In this document: piece after piece, positions 17,671 through 26,684 of the stretch
How positions within the stretch are numbered: the first letter of the stretch is position 1
How the letters are laid out: each line of letters opens with the position of its first letter
Source of the DNA: Gemmobacter lutimaris
Lineage (GTDB): Bacteria; Pseudomonadota; Alphaproteobacteria; Rhodobacterales; Rhodobacteraceae
Length of the DNA: 64,000 nucleotides
Assembly: GCF_003570715.1 (NCBI RefSeq)
Contig: NZ_QXXQ01000005.1
Coordinates: 124,001-188,000, forward strand
Direction: 5' to 3'
Notes under the pieces: model-generated
The model's database searches: none
Told to the model about the DNA's origin: nothing
Seen by the model: only the letters and a program-made list of their open reading frames with translations
Made by a program: the position numbers and the translations under genes

Positions 17671-18171
17671 ATGGTGTCGTCTTTCCGGCAAGTCCTTTAC
17701 CGCAGCATTCCGCGACATCCCGATTTCGACCCCGGCGATGTTGCCATCCTGCGCACGGCGTTGCGGTTCAATGCCTCCCACGGGATCACCGGCTATCTGG
17801 TGCGCACGGCGGACCAGTTTCTTCAGGCGCTGCACGGCCCGTCCGATTGTCTGACCGCGCTGCTGGGGCGGATTGCAGTGGATGACCGGCATTACGGGTT
17901 CGATCTGCTGCTGGATGAACCATGCCCGGATGAAACACCGTTTCCCGGCTGGGCGCTGGGCTATGACCATTTCTTCGCGGTCGAACATGGGCTGGAACGG
18001 GCGGCCGATGGCAGCCGCGCGCCCCTGTCGCCGGATCGGGCGCGGGATTTGCTTTCCTCCATGGCCCATGCCGCCGCCGCGACCCTGCGCTTCGGCTCCG
18101 GCTTTCCGCAGGCCCGGCTGCCGGGGGAGGGGGACGAGACCTATCTGGCCCGGCTGGACGGGATGGTCTGA
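17671..18171 (+). CDS. BLUF domain blue-light photoreceptor protein
   Basis: A 166-residue protein whose first ~97 residues form a BLUF (FAD-binding blue-light sensor) domain. The photochemical residues are present at the expected spacing compared with AppA: Tyr10 (LYRS), Asn34 (RFNASHGITG), Gln52 (FLQALHG) and Trp94 (PGWAL). The residue at the AppA Met106 position is Leu96. The ~70-residue C-terminal tail is helical, Ala/Arg-rich and shows no known output domain. GGAG at 17658-17661 supports the ATG at 17671; an in-frame ATG 15 nt upstream is possible. It lies 53 nt before the KAP NTPase gene on the same strand. Confidence 0.88.
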   Translation: MVSSFRQVLYRSIPRHPDFDPGDVAILRTALRFNASHGITGYLVRTADQFLQALHGPSDCLTALLGRIAVDDRHYGFDLLLDEPCPDETPFPGWALGYDHFFAVEHGLERAADGSRAPLSPDRARDLLSSMAHAAAATLRFGSGFPQARLPGEGDETYLARLDGMV

Positions 18172-18224
18172 CCCATGGCGCCGTGGACCCGCGCGACCCG
18201 GATTACTCAGGGAAGGGGCGTGAC

Positions 18225-19370
18225 ATGACGGCGCACTGGCAGGACGACCTGCTATCCTATGCCGAGATCGGCAAAAGCTTCACCAACCTCGTGCAGTCCA
18301 TCGAGGGCAGCAAGGTCATCTCGGTCGAGGCGGGCTTCGGCCATGGCACGACCTTCTTCCGCAAAGCATGGGCGAGCCAGTTGCGCGCGGCGGACGAAGT
18401 GGTGATAGAGATCGACGCCCAGCAATCGGATCATTCCGGCGAGCCGGTGGTGACCTTTCTGGGCGCCTTGCTGGCGGCATTGCCAGAGCAGGAGAAGGGC
18501 GCGCTACAGCAGATAACGGCCAGGGGCACCCGCGTTGCCAAGGCTGCGGGGCGTGCGCTGGTCGGGGTAGTGGCGAGGCAGGCCTCCGAGGCGATATTTG
18601 AGCTGGCTGCCGAAGCGACGGGGCAGCGGGTCAATGCGGACGAGGCCATTGAAAAGGCACTCAAGGAAACGGTCCTAGAACTTGGCGACCGCATGACCAA
18701 GTTTGGCGAACAACTCGTTCGCACACAGCTTGTTGCCGAGCATGTGCGGCAAAATGAGTTGCCCGCCCAGATTGCGGCCATCCAGAGCGCCTTGACCGAA
18801 GGCAGTGCCCACAAGCGGATCGTGGTGCTGATCGACGAGTTGGACCGTTGCCACCCCGACTATGCCATCGCGCTCTTGGAAGCGATGAAGCTGGTCTTCG
18901 ACAGGCCGGGTTTCGTTTTCGTATTGATGGTGAACGTCGAATATCTTGAAAATGTTGCGCACCACCGCTTTGGCACCGGAAAGAATAGCGCCACCGAAAA
19001 GGCGGGTGGCTCCAAAAGGATCGGCGAAAGCTATCTTGAAAAGTTCGTGGACCTGCGGCTGAAACTGCAACCCACGCCCGAAGCCATCGGCGCGGCGACG
19101 GCGGAACTGGTGCGGCGGTTGAAGGTCGAAATTCCCTTCGGGCCGGGTGAGGCTTTCACGGTCGAGGCCGCGGCAAACCTCGCCGCACGGATCGCGCCTG
19201 AAAGCGACCTGTCCTTCCGACAGATCAAGCGGGTAGTGGACCGGGTGGAACTGGTCGCGCGCTGCTACCGGCAGAGACCGATAGATCTGCCGCTGTTGGT
19301 GTATCTGGCGTTTGTAGAGGCCCGGATGGCACGAGCCGCATCGAAACTCAGCTTTCCCGATCCTTGCTGA
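18225..19370 (+). CDS. KAP family P-loop NTPase with altered Walker A
   Basis: A 381-residue protein of the KAP NTPase family, STAND-like ATPases often found in accessory and defence regions. Walker B is clear and matches the KAP type: VVLIDELDRCHPDYAIALLE (about residues 198-217), followed by FVFVLMVNVEYL. The segment in the Walker A position is EAGFGHGTTFFRKAW (residues 35-49). The invariant Lys of GxxxxGK[ST] is Thr42 here, so ATP binding or hydrolysis may be impaired or unconventional. No long transmembrane insert lies between A and B, unlike many KAP proteins. The C-terminal part is a helical bundle (SDLSFRQIKRVVDRVELVAR). GGAAGGGG (18211-18218) supports the start. It probably shares a transcript with the BLUF gene. 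Confidence 0.8.
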   Translation: MTAHWQDDLLSYAEIGKSFTNLVQSIEGSKVISVEAGFGHGTTFFRKAWASQLRAADEVVIEIDAQQSDHSGEPVVTFLGALLAALPEQEKGALQQITARGTRVAKAAGRALVGVVARQASEAIFELAAEATGQRVNADEAIEKALKETVLELGDRMTKFGEQLVRTQLVAEHVRQNELPAQIAAIQSALTEGSAHKRIVVLIDELDRCHPDYAIALLEAMKLVFDRPGFVFVLMVNVEYLENVAHHRFGTGKNSATEKAGGSKRIGESYLEKFVDLRLKLQPTPEAIGAATAELVRRLKVEIPFGPGEAFTVEAAANLAARIAPESDLSFRQIKRVVDRVELVARCYRQRPIDLPLLVYLAFVEARMARAASKLSFPDPC

Positions 19371-19455
19371 CACCGGGGAAGGCTGAGAAACTTAAGAACC
19401 CTCTCCAAGGGACCGCTATTCCGAACGATCACAGAAGGATCGCGATGCGGAGCGA

Positions 19456-19638
19456 ATGATATTCATCAAAGAAACATGTCCTGAACTGCTGAATCTACCT
19501 GAAGATCGTTATCGAATGCCGCCGCTACCGGAGGGGCAATCCTATTACGATTGGGCGCTAGTTCTTGAAGGCCTCGGACCCCGCTACATCCCCGAACATC
19601 AGGCCATGCTGGACGCGGTGCACCGATTCATGGCGTGA
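19456..19638 (+). CDS. small hypothetical protein (60 aa)
   Basis: A 60-residue ORF of unknown function in visibly lower-GC DNA than its surroundings, after the KAP gene. The protein is acidic, aromatic and proline-rich (LPEDRYRMPPLPEGQSYYDW), with no signal peptide or membrane segment. A four-codon mini-ORF (ATG at 19444) ends with a TGA that overlaps the start codon (ATGA), and AGAAGG precedes the mini-ORF, which is compatible with translational coupling. It could be a real accessory protein linked to the KAP gene or a chance frame. Confidence 0.4.
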   Translation: MIFIKETCPELLNLPEDRYRMPPLPEGQSYYDWALVLEGLGPRYIPEHQAMLDAVHRFMA

Positions 19639-19708
19639 CGCCCGCGCGCGCCTTTCCCTTGCCCCGTTGGCCCAAAGCCGCTATAGCGCGCCCATCCCAA
19701 GGTGACTC

Positions 19709-19729
19709 GGCCCGGTTCTCCGGGCCTTT
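19709..19729 (+). promoter_or_regulatory. GC hairpin with short U-tract in the rpsA leader
   Basis: GGCCCGG (19709-19715), a TTCT loop and CCGGGCC (19720-19726) are followed by TTT. It lies about 75 nt before the rpsA start and could act as an attenuator or an S1 autoregulatory structure. Confidence 0.4.
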
Positions 19730-19802
19730 CCCGTTCGGGGCCATCAAAGACCGGCGGAGCCAACCGCATGGCCAGAAAACCATGAAAAGGACTGAACTGC
19801 AT

Positions 19803-21488
19803 ATGTGCGCCAAAGCATCCATGGATGAATTCGAAGCCCTCCTGAAGGAAAGCTTCGAGATCGACACCCCCGAAGAGGGTTCGGTCGTCAAGGGCCGGGT
19901 CATCGCCATCGAGGCGGGCCAGGCCATCATCGACGTCGGCTACAAGATGGAAGGCCGTGTCGATCTGAAAGAATTCGCAAATCCCGGCGAAGCCCCGTCG
20001 ATCAATGTCGGCGATGAGGTCGAGGTCTATCTGGACCGCGTCGAGAACGCCCGTGGCGAAGCCGTCATCTCGCGTGACAAGGCTCGTCGCGAAGAAGCCT
20101 GGGACCGTCTGGAAAAAGCCTACGCCAACGAGACCCGCGTCGAAGGCGCGATCTTCGGCCGCGTCAAGGGTGGCTTCACCGTCGATCTGGGCGGTGCCGT
20201 GGCCTTCCTGCCCGGCTCGCAAGTTGACGTGCGCCCCGTGCGCGACGCCGGCCCGCTGATGGGCATCAAGCAGCCCTTCCAGATCCTGAAAATGGACCGT
20301 CGCCGCGGCAACATCGTTGTCTCGCGCCGCGCCATTCTGGAAGAATCGCGTGCCGAACAGCGCGCCGAAGTCATCGCGAACCTCAGCGAAGGCCAGACCG
20401 TCGAGGGTGTTGTCAAGAACATCACCGAATACGGTGCCTTCGTGGATCTGGGCGGCGTTGACGGCCTGCTGCACGTCACCGACATGGCATGGCGCCGTGT
20501 GAACCACCCGTCGGAAATCCTGTCGATCGGCGAGACCGTCAAGGTTCAGGTCATCAAGATCAACAAGGAAACCCACCGTATCAGCCTGGGCATGAAGCAG
20601 CTCCAGTCCGATCCGTGGGATGCGGTGGAACGCGCCTATCCGCTGGGTTCGGTGCACAAGGGCCGCGTGACCAACATCACCGATTACGGCGCCTTCGTGG
20701 AGCTGGAAGCCGGCGTCGAAGGTCTGGTTCACGTCTCCGAAATGTCGTGGACCAAGAAGAACGTGCACCCCGGCAAGATTGTCTCGACCTCGCAAGAGGT
20801 GGACGTCATGGTTCTGGAAATCGACAGCGCCAAGCGCCGCGTGTCGCTCGGCCTCAAGCAGACCCAGCGCAACCCGTGGGAAGTCTTTGCCGAAACCCAT
20901 CCGGTCGGCACCGCGATCGAGGGCGAAGTCAAGAACATCACCGAATTCGGTCTGTTCATCGGCTTGGAAAACGACATCGACGGCATGGTTCACCTGTCCG
21001 ACCTGTCGTGGGACCAGCGTGGCGAAGACGCCATCCAGAACTACCGCAAGGGCGATGTGGTGAAAGCCGCCGTCACCGAGGTGGACATCGAGAAAGAACG
21101 TATCTCGCTGTCGATCAAGGCGCTGGGCGACGACACCTTCACCGAAGCGGTTGACGGCGTGAAGCGTGGCTCGGTCATCACCGTCGCGGTCACCGCGATC
21201 GAGGAAGGCGGCATCGAGGTCGATTACAACGGCATGAAGTCCTTCATCCGCCGTTCGGATCTGGCCCGCGACCGTCAGGACCAGCGCCCCGAGCGTTTCC
21301 AGGTTGGCGACAAAGTCGATGCCCGCGTGACCAACGTGGATTCGAAAACCCGCCGTCTGGGCCTGTCGATCAAGGCCCGCGAGATCGCGGAAGAGAAGGA
21401 AGCCGTGGAACAATACGGCTCGTCCGATTCGGGTGCTTCGCTGGGTGACATCCTCGGCGCGGCCCTCAAGGGCGCCGACCGCGGCTGA
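19803..21488 (+). CDS. rpsA: 30S ribosomal protein S1
   Basis: A 561-residue S1 protein, which brings mRNA to the 30S subunit. Six S1 (OB-fold) repeats are visible. The two N-terminal ones bind the ribosome ([21 protein letters not shown] first), and the later ones carry the [20 protein letters not shown] RNA-binding pattern three times ([54 protein letters not shown]), with two more divergent copies. The ATG at 19803 gives [14 protein letters not shown], matching homologues that begin just before the MEEFEALL-like motif. An ATG at 19782 is a weaker alternative. A strong terminator follows, then ihfB. Confidence 0.95.
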   Translation: MCAKASMDEFEALLKESFEIDTPEEGSVVKGRVIAIEAGQAIIDVGYKMEGRVDLKEFANPGEAPSINVGDEVEVYLDRVENARGEAVISRDKARREEAWDRLEKAYANETRVEGAIFGRVKGGFTVDLGGAVAFLPGSQVDVRPVRDAGPLMGIKQPFQILKMDRRRGNIVVSRRAILEESRAEQRAEVIANLSEGQTVEGVVKNITEYGAFVDLGGVDGLLHVTDMAWRRVNHPSEILSIGETVKVQVIKINKETHRISLGMKQLQSDPWDAVERAYPLGSVHKGRVTNITDYGAFVELEAGVEGLVHVSEMSWTKKNVHPGKIVSTSQEVDVMVLEIDSAKRRVSLGLKQTQRNPWEVFAETHPVGTAIEGEVKNITEFGLFIGLENDIDGMVHLSDLSWDQRGEDAIQNYRKGDVVKAAVTEVDIEKERISLSIKALGDDTFTEAVDGVKRGSVITVAVTAIEEGGIEVDYNGMKSFIRRSDLARDRQDQRPERFQVGDKVDARVTNVDSKTRRLGLSIKAREIAEEKEAVEQYGSSDSGASLGDILGAALKGADRG

Positions 21489-21511
21489 TTTCGCGGCCCA
21501 TGAATCGCGTG

Positions 21512-21545
21512 AAGGCCCCGCCAACCGGCGGGGCCTTTGCCTTTG
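21512..21545 (+). terminator. rho-independent terminator of rpsA
   Basis: AAGGCCCCGCC and GGCGGGGCCTT (21512-21537, loop of 4) are followed by TGCCTTTG. The position is 24 nt after the rpsA stop. Confidence 0.8.
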
Positions 21546-21685
21546 ATGGCGGGTTTTTGCCATGCTGCACCGCCAACCTACGGCGATTGCACGGCTTTTC
21601 GTTTGTCCCCCCGGATTTCTTGCTTATAGTCCATAGCACAACAAAAACGGGCTGCTGCCATAACGCCCCGGGGGGGACATCGCCG

Positions 21686-21970
21686 ATGATCCGGTCGGAA
21701 CTCATCCAGAAAATCGCGGACGCCAATCCGCACCTGACGCAACGCCATGTCGAGCGAATCGTAAACACTGTTTTCGACGAGATCATCGAGGCGCTGGCGC
21801 GGGGGGACCGGGTCGAATTGCGCGGCTTCGGCGCATTCTCGGTCAAGGAGCGGGATGCCCGCACCGGCCGCAACCCCCGCACTGGCGAGGCGGTCGAGGT
21901 CGAAGACAAGAAGGTGCCCTTCTTCAAGACGGGCAAATTGCTGCGCGACCGGCTGAACGGCAAGGCCTGA
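21686..21970 (+). CDS. ihfB: integration host factor subunit beta
   Basis: A 94-residue DNA-bending protein of the HU/IHF family, partner of IhfA. It has the N-terminal helices [18 protein letters not shown], the signature [20 protein letters not shown] with the intercalating Pro of the beta-arm, and the closing helix GKLLRDRLN. The start is set by homology. The longer frame upstream crosses the rpsA terminator. The cmk-rpsA-ihfB order is standard. Own promoter expected in the 140 nt before it. Confidence 0.95.
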   Translation: MIRSELIQKIADANPHLTQRHVERIVNTVFDEIIEALARGDRVELRGFGAFSVKERDARTGRNPRTGEAVEVEDKKVPFFKTGKLLRDRLNGKA

Positions 21971-22003
21971 CCGCCCGCGCAAGGAAAGGGGGCGCTTGCG
22001 CCA

Positions 22004-22357
22004 ATGCTGCGTTATCTGAGGTATCTTGTGCTGCTGGTCATCGGGCTTGCCCTGCTGACCATTGCTTTCGCCAACCGCGCGGCGGTGCAGGTCAGCGTGC
22101 TGCCCGCCGATGTGGCGCAGGTGGCGGGTTGGAACTGGCAGGCAGAGGTGCCGCTGTTCGTCGCCATCTTCGGTGGCGTGGCGGTGGGTCTGCTGATCGG
22201 CTTCGTCTGGGAATGGCTGCGCGAGCACCGGCATCGCCGTGTCGCCTCCACCAAGACGGCCGAGGCGCAGCGGCTTGAACGTGAACTGGCGGCGATGCGC
22301 GATGCCAAAGGGCAGCCACAGGATGACGTGATGGCGCTTCTGGACAAGAAAGCCTGA
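22004..22357 (+). CDS. lapA: LapA domain inner-membrane protein
   Basis: A 117-residue protein with two transmembrane helices (about residues 6-25 and 48-68) and a short cytoplasmic coiled coil ([16 protein letters not shown]). This matches the LapA/DUF1049 family, which together with LapB helps control LPS assembly through FtsH in gammaproteobacteria. Position directly after ihfB is the same as in many proteobacteria. The role in this organism is by family only. It is 1 nt from trpF, indicating co-transcription. Confidence 0.8.
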   Translation: MLRYLRYLVLLVIGLALLTIAFANRAAVQVSVLPADVAQVAGWNWQAEVPLFVAIFGGVAVGLLIGFVWEWLREHRHRRVASTKTAEAQRLERELAAMRDAKGQPQDDVMALLDKKA

Positions 22358-22358
22358 C

Positions 22359-22997
22359 ATGGCCGACATCCGGGTGAAGATCTGCGGTCTGCGGACCGTG
22401 GCAGATGTGGACGCCGTTGCAGCTTCCGGCGCGGCCTACGCGGGCTTCGTGTTCTTTGCGAAAAGTCCCCGGCATCTTGATCTGGCAACCGCGCGCGAGC
22501 TGGCGCTTGCGGCGCCGCCGGGGCTCGCCAAGGTCGCCCTGACGGTAAATGCCGATGATGCGGCGCTGGATGCGATCATCGAGGCGGTGCCGCTGGACAT
22601 GCTGCAACTCCACGGCTCGGAAAGCCCTGACCGCGTGGCCGAGGTGCGCGCGCGCTATGGCTTGCCGGTGATGAAGGCCGTGGGCGTGGCAGATGAGGGC
22701 GATCTGGCCGCCATCTTCGACTATTCGACCGTTGCCGACCAACTGCTGATCGACGCGAAACCTCCGAAGAGCGCGGTCCTCCCCGGTGGCAACGGGCTGG
22801 CCTTCGATTGGCGACTGGTGGCGCAGCGCCGCTGGCTACGTCCGTGGATGCTGGCGGGTGGCCTCACGCCCGAAAATGTGGCCGAGGCGATCCGCCTGAC
22901 AAATGCGCGGCAGGTCGATGTGTCCTCCGGCGTCGAAAGCGCGCCGGGCGTGAAGGATCATGCCCGCATTGCCGCTTTCGTGCAGGCCGCGCAATGA
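22359..22997 (+). CDS. trpF: phosphoribosylanthranilate isomerase
   Basis: A 212-residue TIM-barrel enzyme that converts phosphoribosylanthranilate to CdRP in tryptophan synthesis. Catalytic Cys is in VKICGLRT near the N-terminus. Phosphate-binding segments are [11 protein letters not shown], the Asp in [26 protein letters not shown] and [15 protein letters not shown]. Full length for the family. It is followed by a GNAT gene (overlap ATGA) and trpB, the usual alphaproteobacterial trpF-trpB group, with trpA about 13 kb away. Confidence 0.95.
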   Translation: MADIRVKICGLRTVADVDAVAASGAAYAGFVFFAKSPRHLDLATARELALAAPPGLAKVALTVNADDAALDAIIEAVPLDMLQLHGSESPDRVAEVRARYGLPVMKAVGVADEGDLAAIFDYSTVADQLLIDAKPPKSAVLPGGNGLAFDWRLVAQRRWLRPWMLAGGLTPENVAEAIRLTNARQVDVSSGVESAPGVKDHARIAAFVQAAQ

Positions 22998-23440
22998 TCC
23001 GCTTCCGCACCGCCACCCGCGCCGACGTCGCCGCCATTGTTGCGCTGCTGACCGATGATCCGCTGGGCCGGGCGCGCGAAGGCAGTGACCTTGCGCCCTA
23101 TCTGGCGGGGTTCGACGCTGTCGCGGCCAATCCGATGCACCAGATCATCGTGGGCGAGATCGACGGTCGCATCGTCGCCACCTGCCAGTTGACCATCCTG
23201 CACGGCCTCTCGCGCCAGGGCATGACCCGCGCGCTGGTCGAGGCGGTGCGCACTGCACCCGACCTGCGCAGTCAGGGGATCGGCGCCGCCCTGATGGCCG
23301 AGGCCGAGGCCCGCGCCCGCGTCGCCGGGGCCCGGATCATCCAGTTGACCACCGACAAAAGCCGCAGCCGCGCCCATGCCTTCTACGACCGGCTGGGTTA
23401 TGAACCCAGCCATCTGGGCTACAAGAAGCCGCTCGACTGA
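22994..23440 (+). CDS. GNAT family N-acetyltransferase
   Basis: A 148-residue acetyltransferase. The acetyl-CoA loop is [17 protein letters not shown] (Q/RxxGxG/A), followed by the [21 protein letters not shown] segment typical of small-molecule or ribosomal-type GNATs. It starts inside the trpF stop codon (ATGA), so it is translated with trpF. The substrate is unknown, and no link to tryptophan synthesis is implied by the sequence. Confidence 0.85.
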   Translation: MIRFRTATRADVAAIVALLTDDPLGRAREGSDLAPYLAGFDAVAANPMHQIIVGEIDGRIVATCQLTILHGLSRQGMTRALVEAVRTAPDLRSQGIGAALMAEAEARARVAGARIIQLTTDKSRSRAHAFYDRLGYEPSHLGYKKPLD

Positions 23441-23449
23441 CCGGCGCCA

Positions 23450-23513
23450 TTCATCTTGGCCAAAATATCCTCGGGGGTGAATGCCCGCAGGGCAGAGGGG
23501 GCGGAAAGCCCCC
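23450..23513 (+). repeat. dispersed intergenic hairpin repeat, copy C
   Basis: It begins 10 nt after the GNAT stop. The core is TTCATCTTGGCCAAAATATC with a G-run, then a GCCC/GGGC hairpin and a GGGGGC/GCCCCC hairpin (23497-23513). It is nearly identical, in reverse, to copy B1 at 11696-11760. Confidence 0.8.
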
Positions 23514-23567
23514 TTTCCCCGCTGCTTCAACCGCGCTACATCGAAAGCGTAATCGCAGGGGGAAGCC

Positions 23568-24800
<1,233 letters not shown>

Positions 24801-24801
24801 G

Positions 24802-24838
24802 AATTTGCCGCCTAAACCCCGGTTTAGTGCGGCAAATT
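24802..24838. terminator. symmetrical hairpin after trpB
   Basis: Outer arms AATTTGCCGC (24802-24811) and GCGGCAAATT (24829-24838) enclose inner arms CTAAACC (24812-24818) and GGTTTAG (24821-24827). It begins right after the trpB stop. There is no long U-tract, so it is a likely, not certain, terminator. Confidence 0.6.
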
Positions 24839-24954
24839 CAACCCGGTGCGGGGTGCGCTAAACGCCCGGCGAATGGATCGCGCCCCGCCGCCATGGCCTC
24901 ATGCCCTGACCGCAGAAACTCCTGCGGTTGTGAGGTCATGATGGAGCGAGAAAA

Positions 24955-25542
24955 ATGAAATCGGGAATGAAGGGCAGGCTGTTTGGGGGCGCCGCGATTG
25001 CGGTTCTGATATCCGGTGCAGCCTGGGCTTTGCCTGCGCAACCGATGCTGCAAGTGGCGAAAGGCGGGGCCGCATCCGAGGCGCGGGTCTGGCTGGCCTC
25101 GGCGGAGGATGGCGCCCCCGGCGACAAGATGTGGCGCGGCGACGACAAGGGCGAACCCGTCTCGGATGATGTGACCGACCTGACCGGCGGTGAGGATGAC
25201 GGCATGGTCTGGGCCGGTGGCGACCCGGATTTCTGCGAAGCTTGCGGCGGCGAGATCGTGGACGAAGGCGCAGAGCCGGAAACGGTGACCGAGGAGGTTG
25301 ATACCGAGCTTGGCGATCCGCTGGATACCGATGATGGCATGATGTGGGCCGGTGGTGACCCCGATTTCTGCGAAGCCTGTGGCGGTGTGGTGATGGATGA
25401 TGGCGAGGTCGTCGCGCTGGGCGCGGGTGCCCAGCAAGAGCGTGGCGCGCCGTCAGAGCTTGCAGGCCGTGCACCGGGCAGCGACGACCGTGATGGCCAA
25501 TGCGGCATGGCGGGCACCGCGCATCGTTGCGGCGACCGCTGA
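24955..25542 (+). CDS. secreted acidic protein with duplicated FCEACGG motif, unknown function
   Basis: A 195-residue protein that I do not recognise. A positively charged N-terminus and hydrophobic stretch ending near AWALPAQP look like a signal peptide. The mature part is strongly acidic and contains two near-identical ~25-residue units (about residues 82-106 and 124-148), each with DDGM[VM]WAGGDPDFCEACGG. The CxxC pairs, preceded by many Asp/Glu, suggest metal or thiol chemistry in the periplasm. Two more Cys lie near the C-terminus. GGAG about 9 nt upstream supports the start. The next two genes on the same strand encode a PepSY-like protein and a membrane LuxR regulator. Confidence 0.7.
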   Translation: MKSGMKGRLFGGAAIAVLISGAAWALPAQPMLQVAKGGAASEARVWLASAEDGAPGDKMWRGDDKGEPVSDDVTDLTGGEDDGMVWAGGDPDFCEACGGEIVDEGAEPETVTEEVDTELGDPLDTDDGMMWAGGDPDFCEACGGVVMDDGEVVALGAGAQQERGAPSELAGRAPGSDDRDGQCGMAGTAHRCGDR

Positions 25543-25654
25543 GCGGTGATTGACGCGGCGCACAGGGCCTGCCACCCTGATGCCAGCGACGGAGAAAACC
25601 GGCCGGGGCGCAGCTTGCCCCCCGGCCGTGTCCCTCGTGATGTTGGAGCATGAA

Positions 25655-26080
25655 ATGCGACCGAAAGTTCTGCCGATCGTGGTCGCGGCCCTGCTGGCCG
25701 CCACACCGCTGGCGGCACAAACAGACAGCGGCGAGTCCGTTCAAGGCCAGATCGTTGCGCAATTGCAAGAACAGGGCTACGGCCGGATCGTTGTCAGCCG
25801 CACATTTCTGGGGCGGGTGCGCGTGACTGCCGAGCGTGGTGACCGCAAGCGCGAGATCGTTGTGAACCCGATTACGGGCGAAATCCTGCGCGACCTGCTG
25901 CGCACCGATCACCGTTATGCGGGGGATGAACGGTCGTCCTCCGGCACGGCCACTACGGCGGTGCGCGATGTGACCGACAAGAAAGAGGCCGACATCACCG
26001 ATGGTGTGGATGTCGGTATCGCCAATGACAGCAACTTGGGGGACGGCGCCTTGGGCGACGTGCAGTCGGCGACCGAATGA
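25655..26080 (+). CDS. PepSY-like periplasmic protein
   Basis: A 141-residue protein with a signal peptide (MRPKVLPIVVAALLAATPLAAQT). A PepSY-type region follows (IVAQLQEQGYGRIVVSR, then GDRKREIVVNPITGEILRDL), with the usual strand/helix pattern and Gly-Glu turn. The C-terminal third is polar and Asp-rich (DVTDKKEADITDGVDVG). PepSY domains are thought to bind or inhibit proteases or sense envelope ligands. The exact role is unknown. GGAG at 25645-25648 supports the start. Its stop overlaps the start of the LuxR gene (ATGA). Confidence 0.7.
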   Translation: MRPKVLPIVVAALLAATPLAAQTDSGESVQGQIVAQLQEQGYGRIVVSRTFLGRVRVTAERGDRKREIVVNPITGEILRDLLRTDHRYAGDERSSSGTATTAVRDVTDKKEADITDGVDVGIANDSNLGDGALGDVQSATE

Positions 26081-26676
26081 CAGGATCGGGACACAACGGC
26101 CTGCATCGCTTTCTGACGCGCCGCCCGATTGGACTGGCACTCCTGTTGCTGTTCCAGATCCTGTGTGCAGCGGTGTTCATCTCTGACATCCTGTCTTCGG
26201 TCATCGGTTTCACCGGCGTTCCGCTGAGCTGGCAATTCCGTGAAATGCTGGAACTGGGCGCGGCACTCGGGCTGGTGACCGGCATCGCGCTGGGGGCTTG
26301 GGCGCTGCGGCTGGCCATGGCCGAACGAAACGCCGCAGAGGAACGGTTGCGCCGTGCCTCGGGTGCCTTCGCCGAGATCCTTGAGGAACGCTTTGGCGAA
26401 TGGGGACTGACCCCGGCCGAGCGCGATGTGGCGCTGTTCGCCATCAAGGGCCTGTCCACAGCGCAGATCGCGGCCTTGCGCGAAACCTCGGAAGGCACGG
26501 TGAAGGCTCAGACCAATGCGATCTATCGCAAGGCGGGTGTCAGCGGACGGCCGCAGCTTCTGAGCCTGTTCATCGAAGAGTTGATGCGCGACGACGATCC
26601 GCTGCGGCTTGGTCCGCCGGGTGACGATGCGGGCAAGCTGCGCGGGCGGGCGGTCGGGCAGGAAACGCGGGCCTGA
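26077..26676 (+). CDS. membrane-anchored LuxR-type transcriptional regulator
   Basis: A 199-residue protein with two predicted transmembrane helices in the N-terminal half (about residues 19-40 and 60-78). A short helical linker (MAERNAAEERLRRASGAF) leads to a C-terminal LuxR/GerE helix-turn-helix (LTPAERDVALFAIKGLSTAQIA, then SEGTVKAQTNAIYRKAGVSG). There is no receiver or autoinducer domain, so the membrane part or a partner must supply the signal. Start codon overlap with the PepSY-like gene implies a functional pair in which a periplasmic protein reports to a membrane-bound DNA-binding protein. Confidence 0.8.
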   Translation: MTGSGHNGLHRFLTRRPIGLALLLLFQILCAAVFISDILSSVIGFTGVPLSWQFREMLELGAALGLVTGIALGAWALRLAMAERNAAEERLRRASGAFAEILEERFGEWGLTPAERDVALFAIKGLSTAQIAALRETSEGTVKAQTNAIYRKAGVSGRPQLLSLFIEELMRDDDPLRLGPPGDDAGKLRGRAVGQETRA

Positions 26677-26684
26677 GCTTCGGG

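Noticed and set aside
19599-21563. 654-residue open frame on the minus strand
   Set aside because: Antisense to rpsA, which is certain from its six S1 repeats.
24841-24954. Possible tryptophan attenuator or riboswitch after trpB
   Set aside because: There is a CCGCAG/CTGCGG stem, but it lies downstream of trpB, there are no Trp codons in a leader, and no riboswitch consensus is visible. It is more likely the leader of the FCEACGG protein gene.
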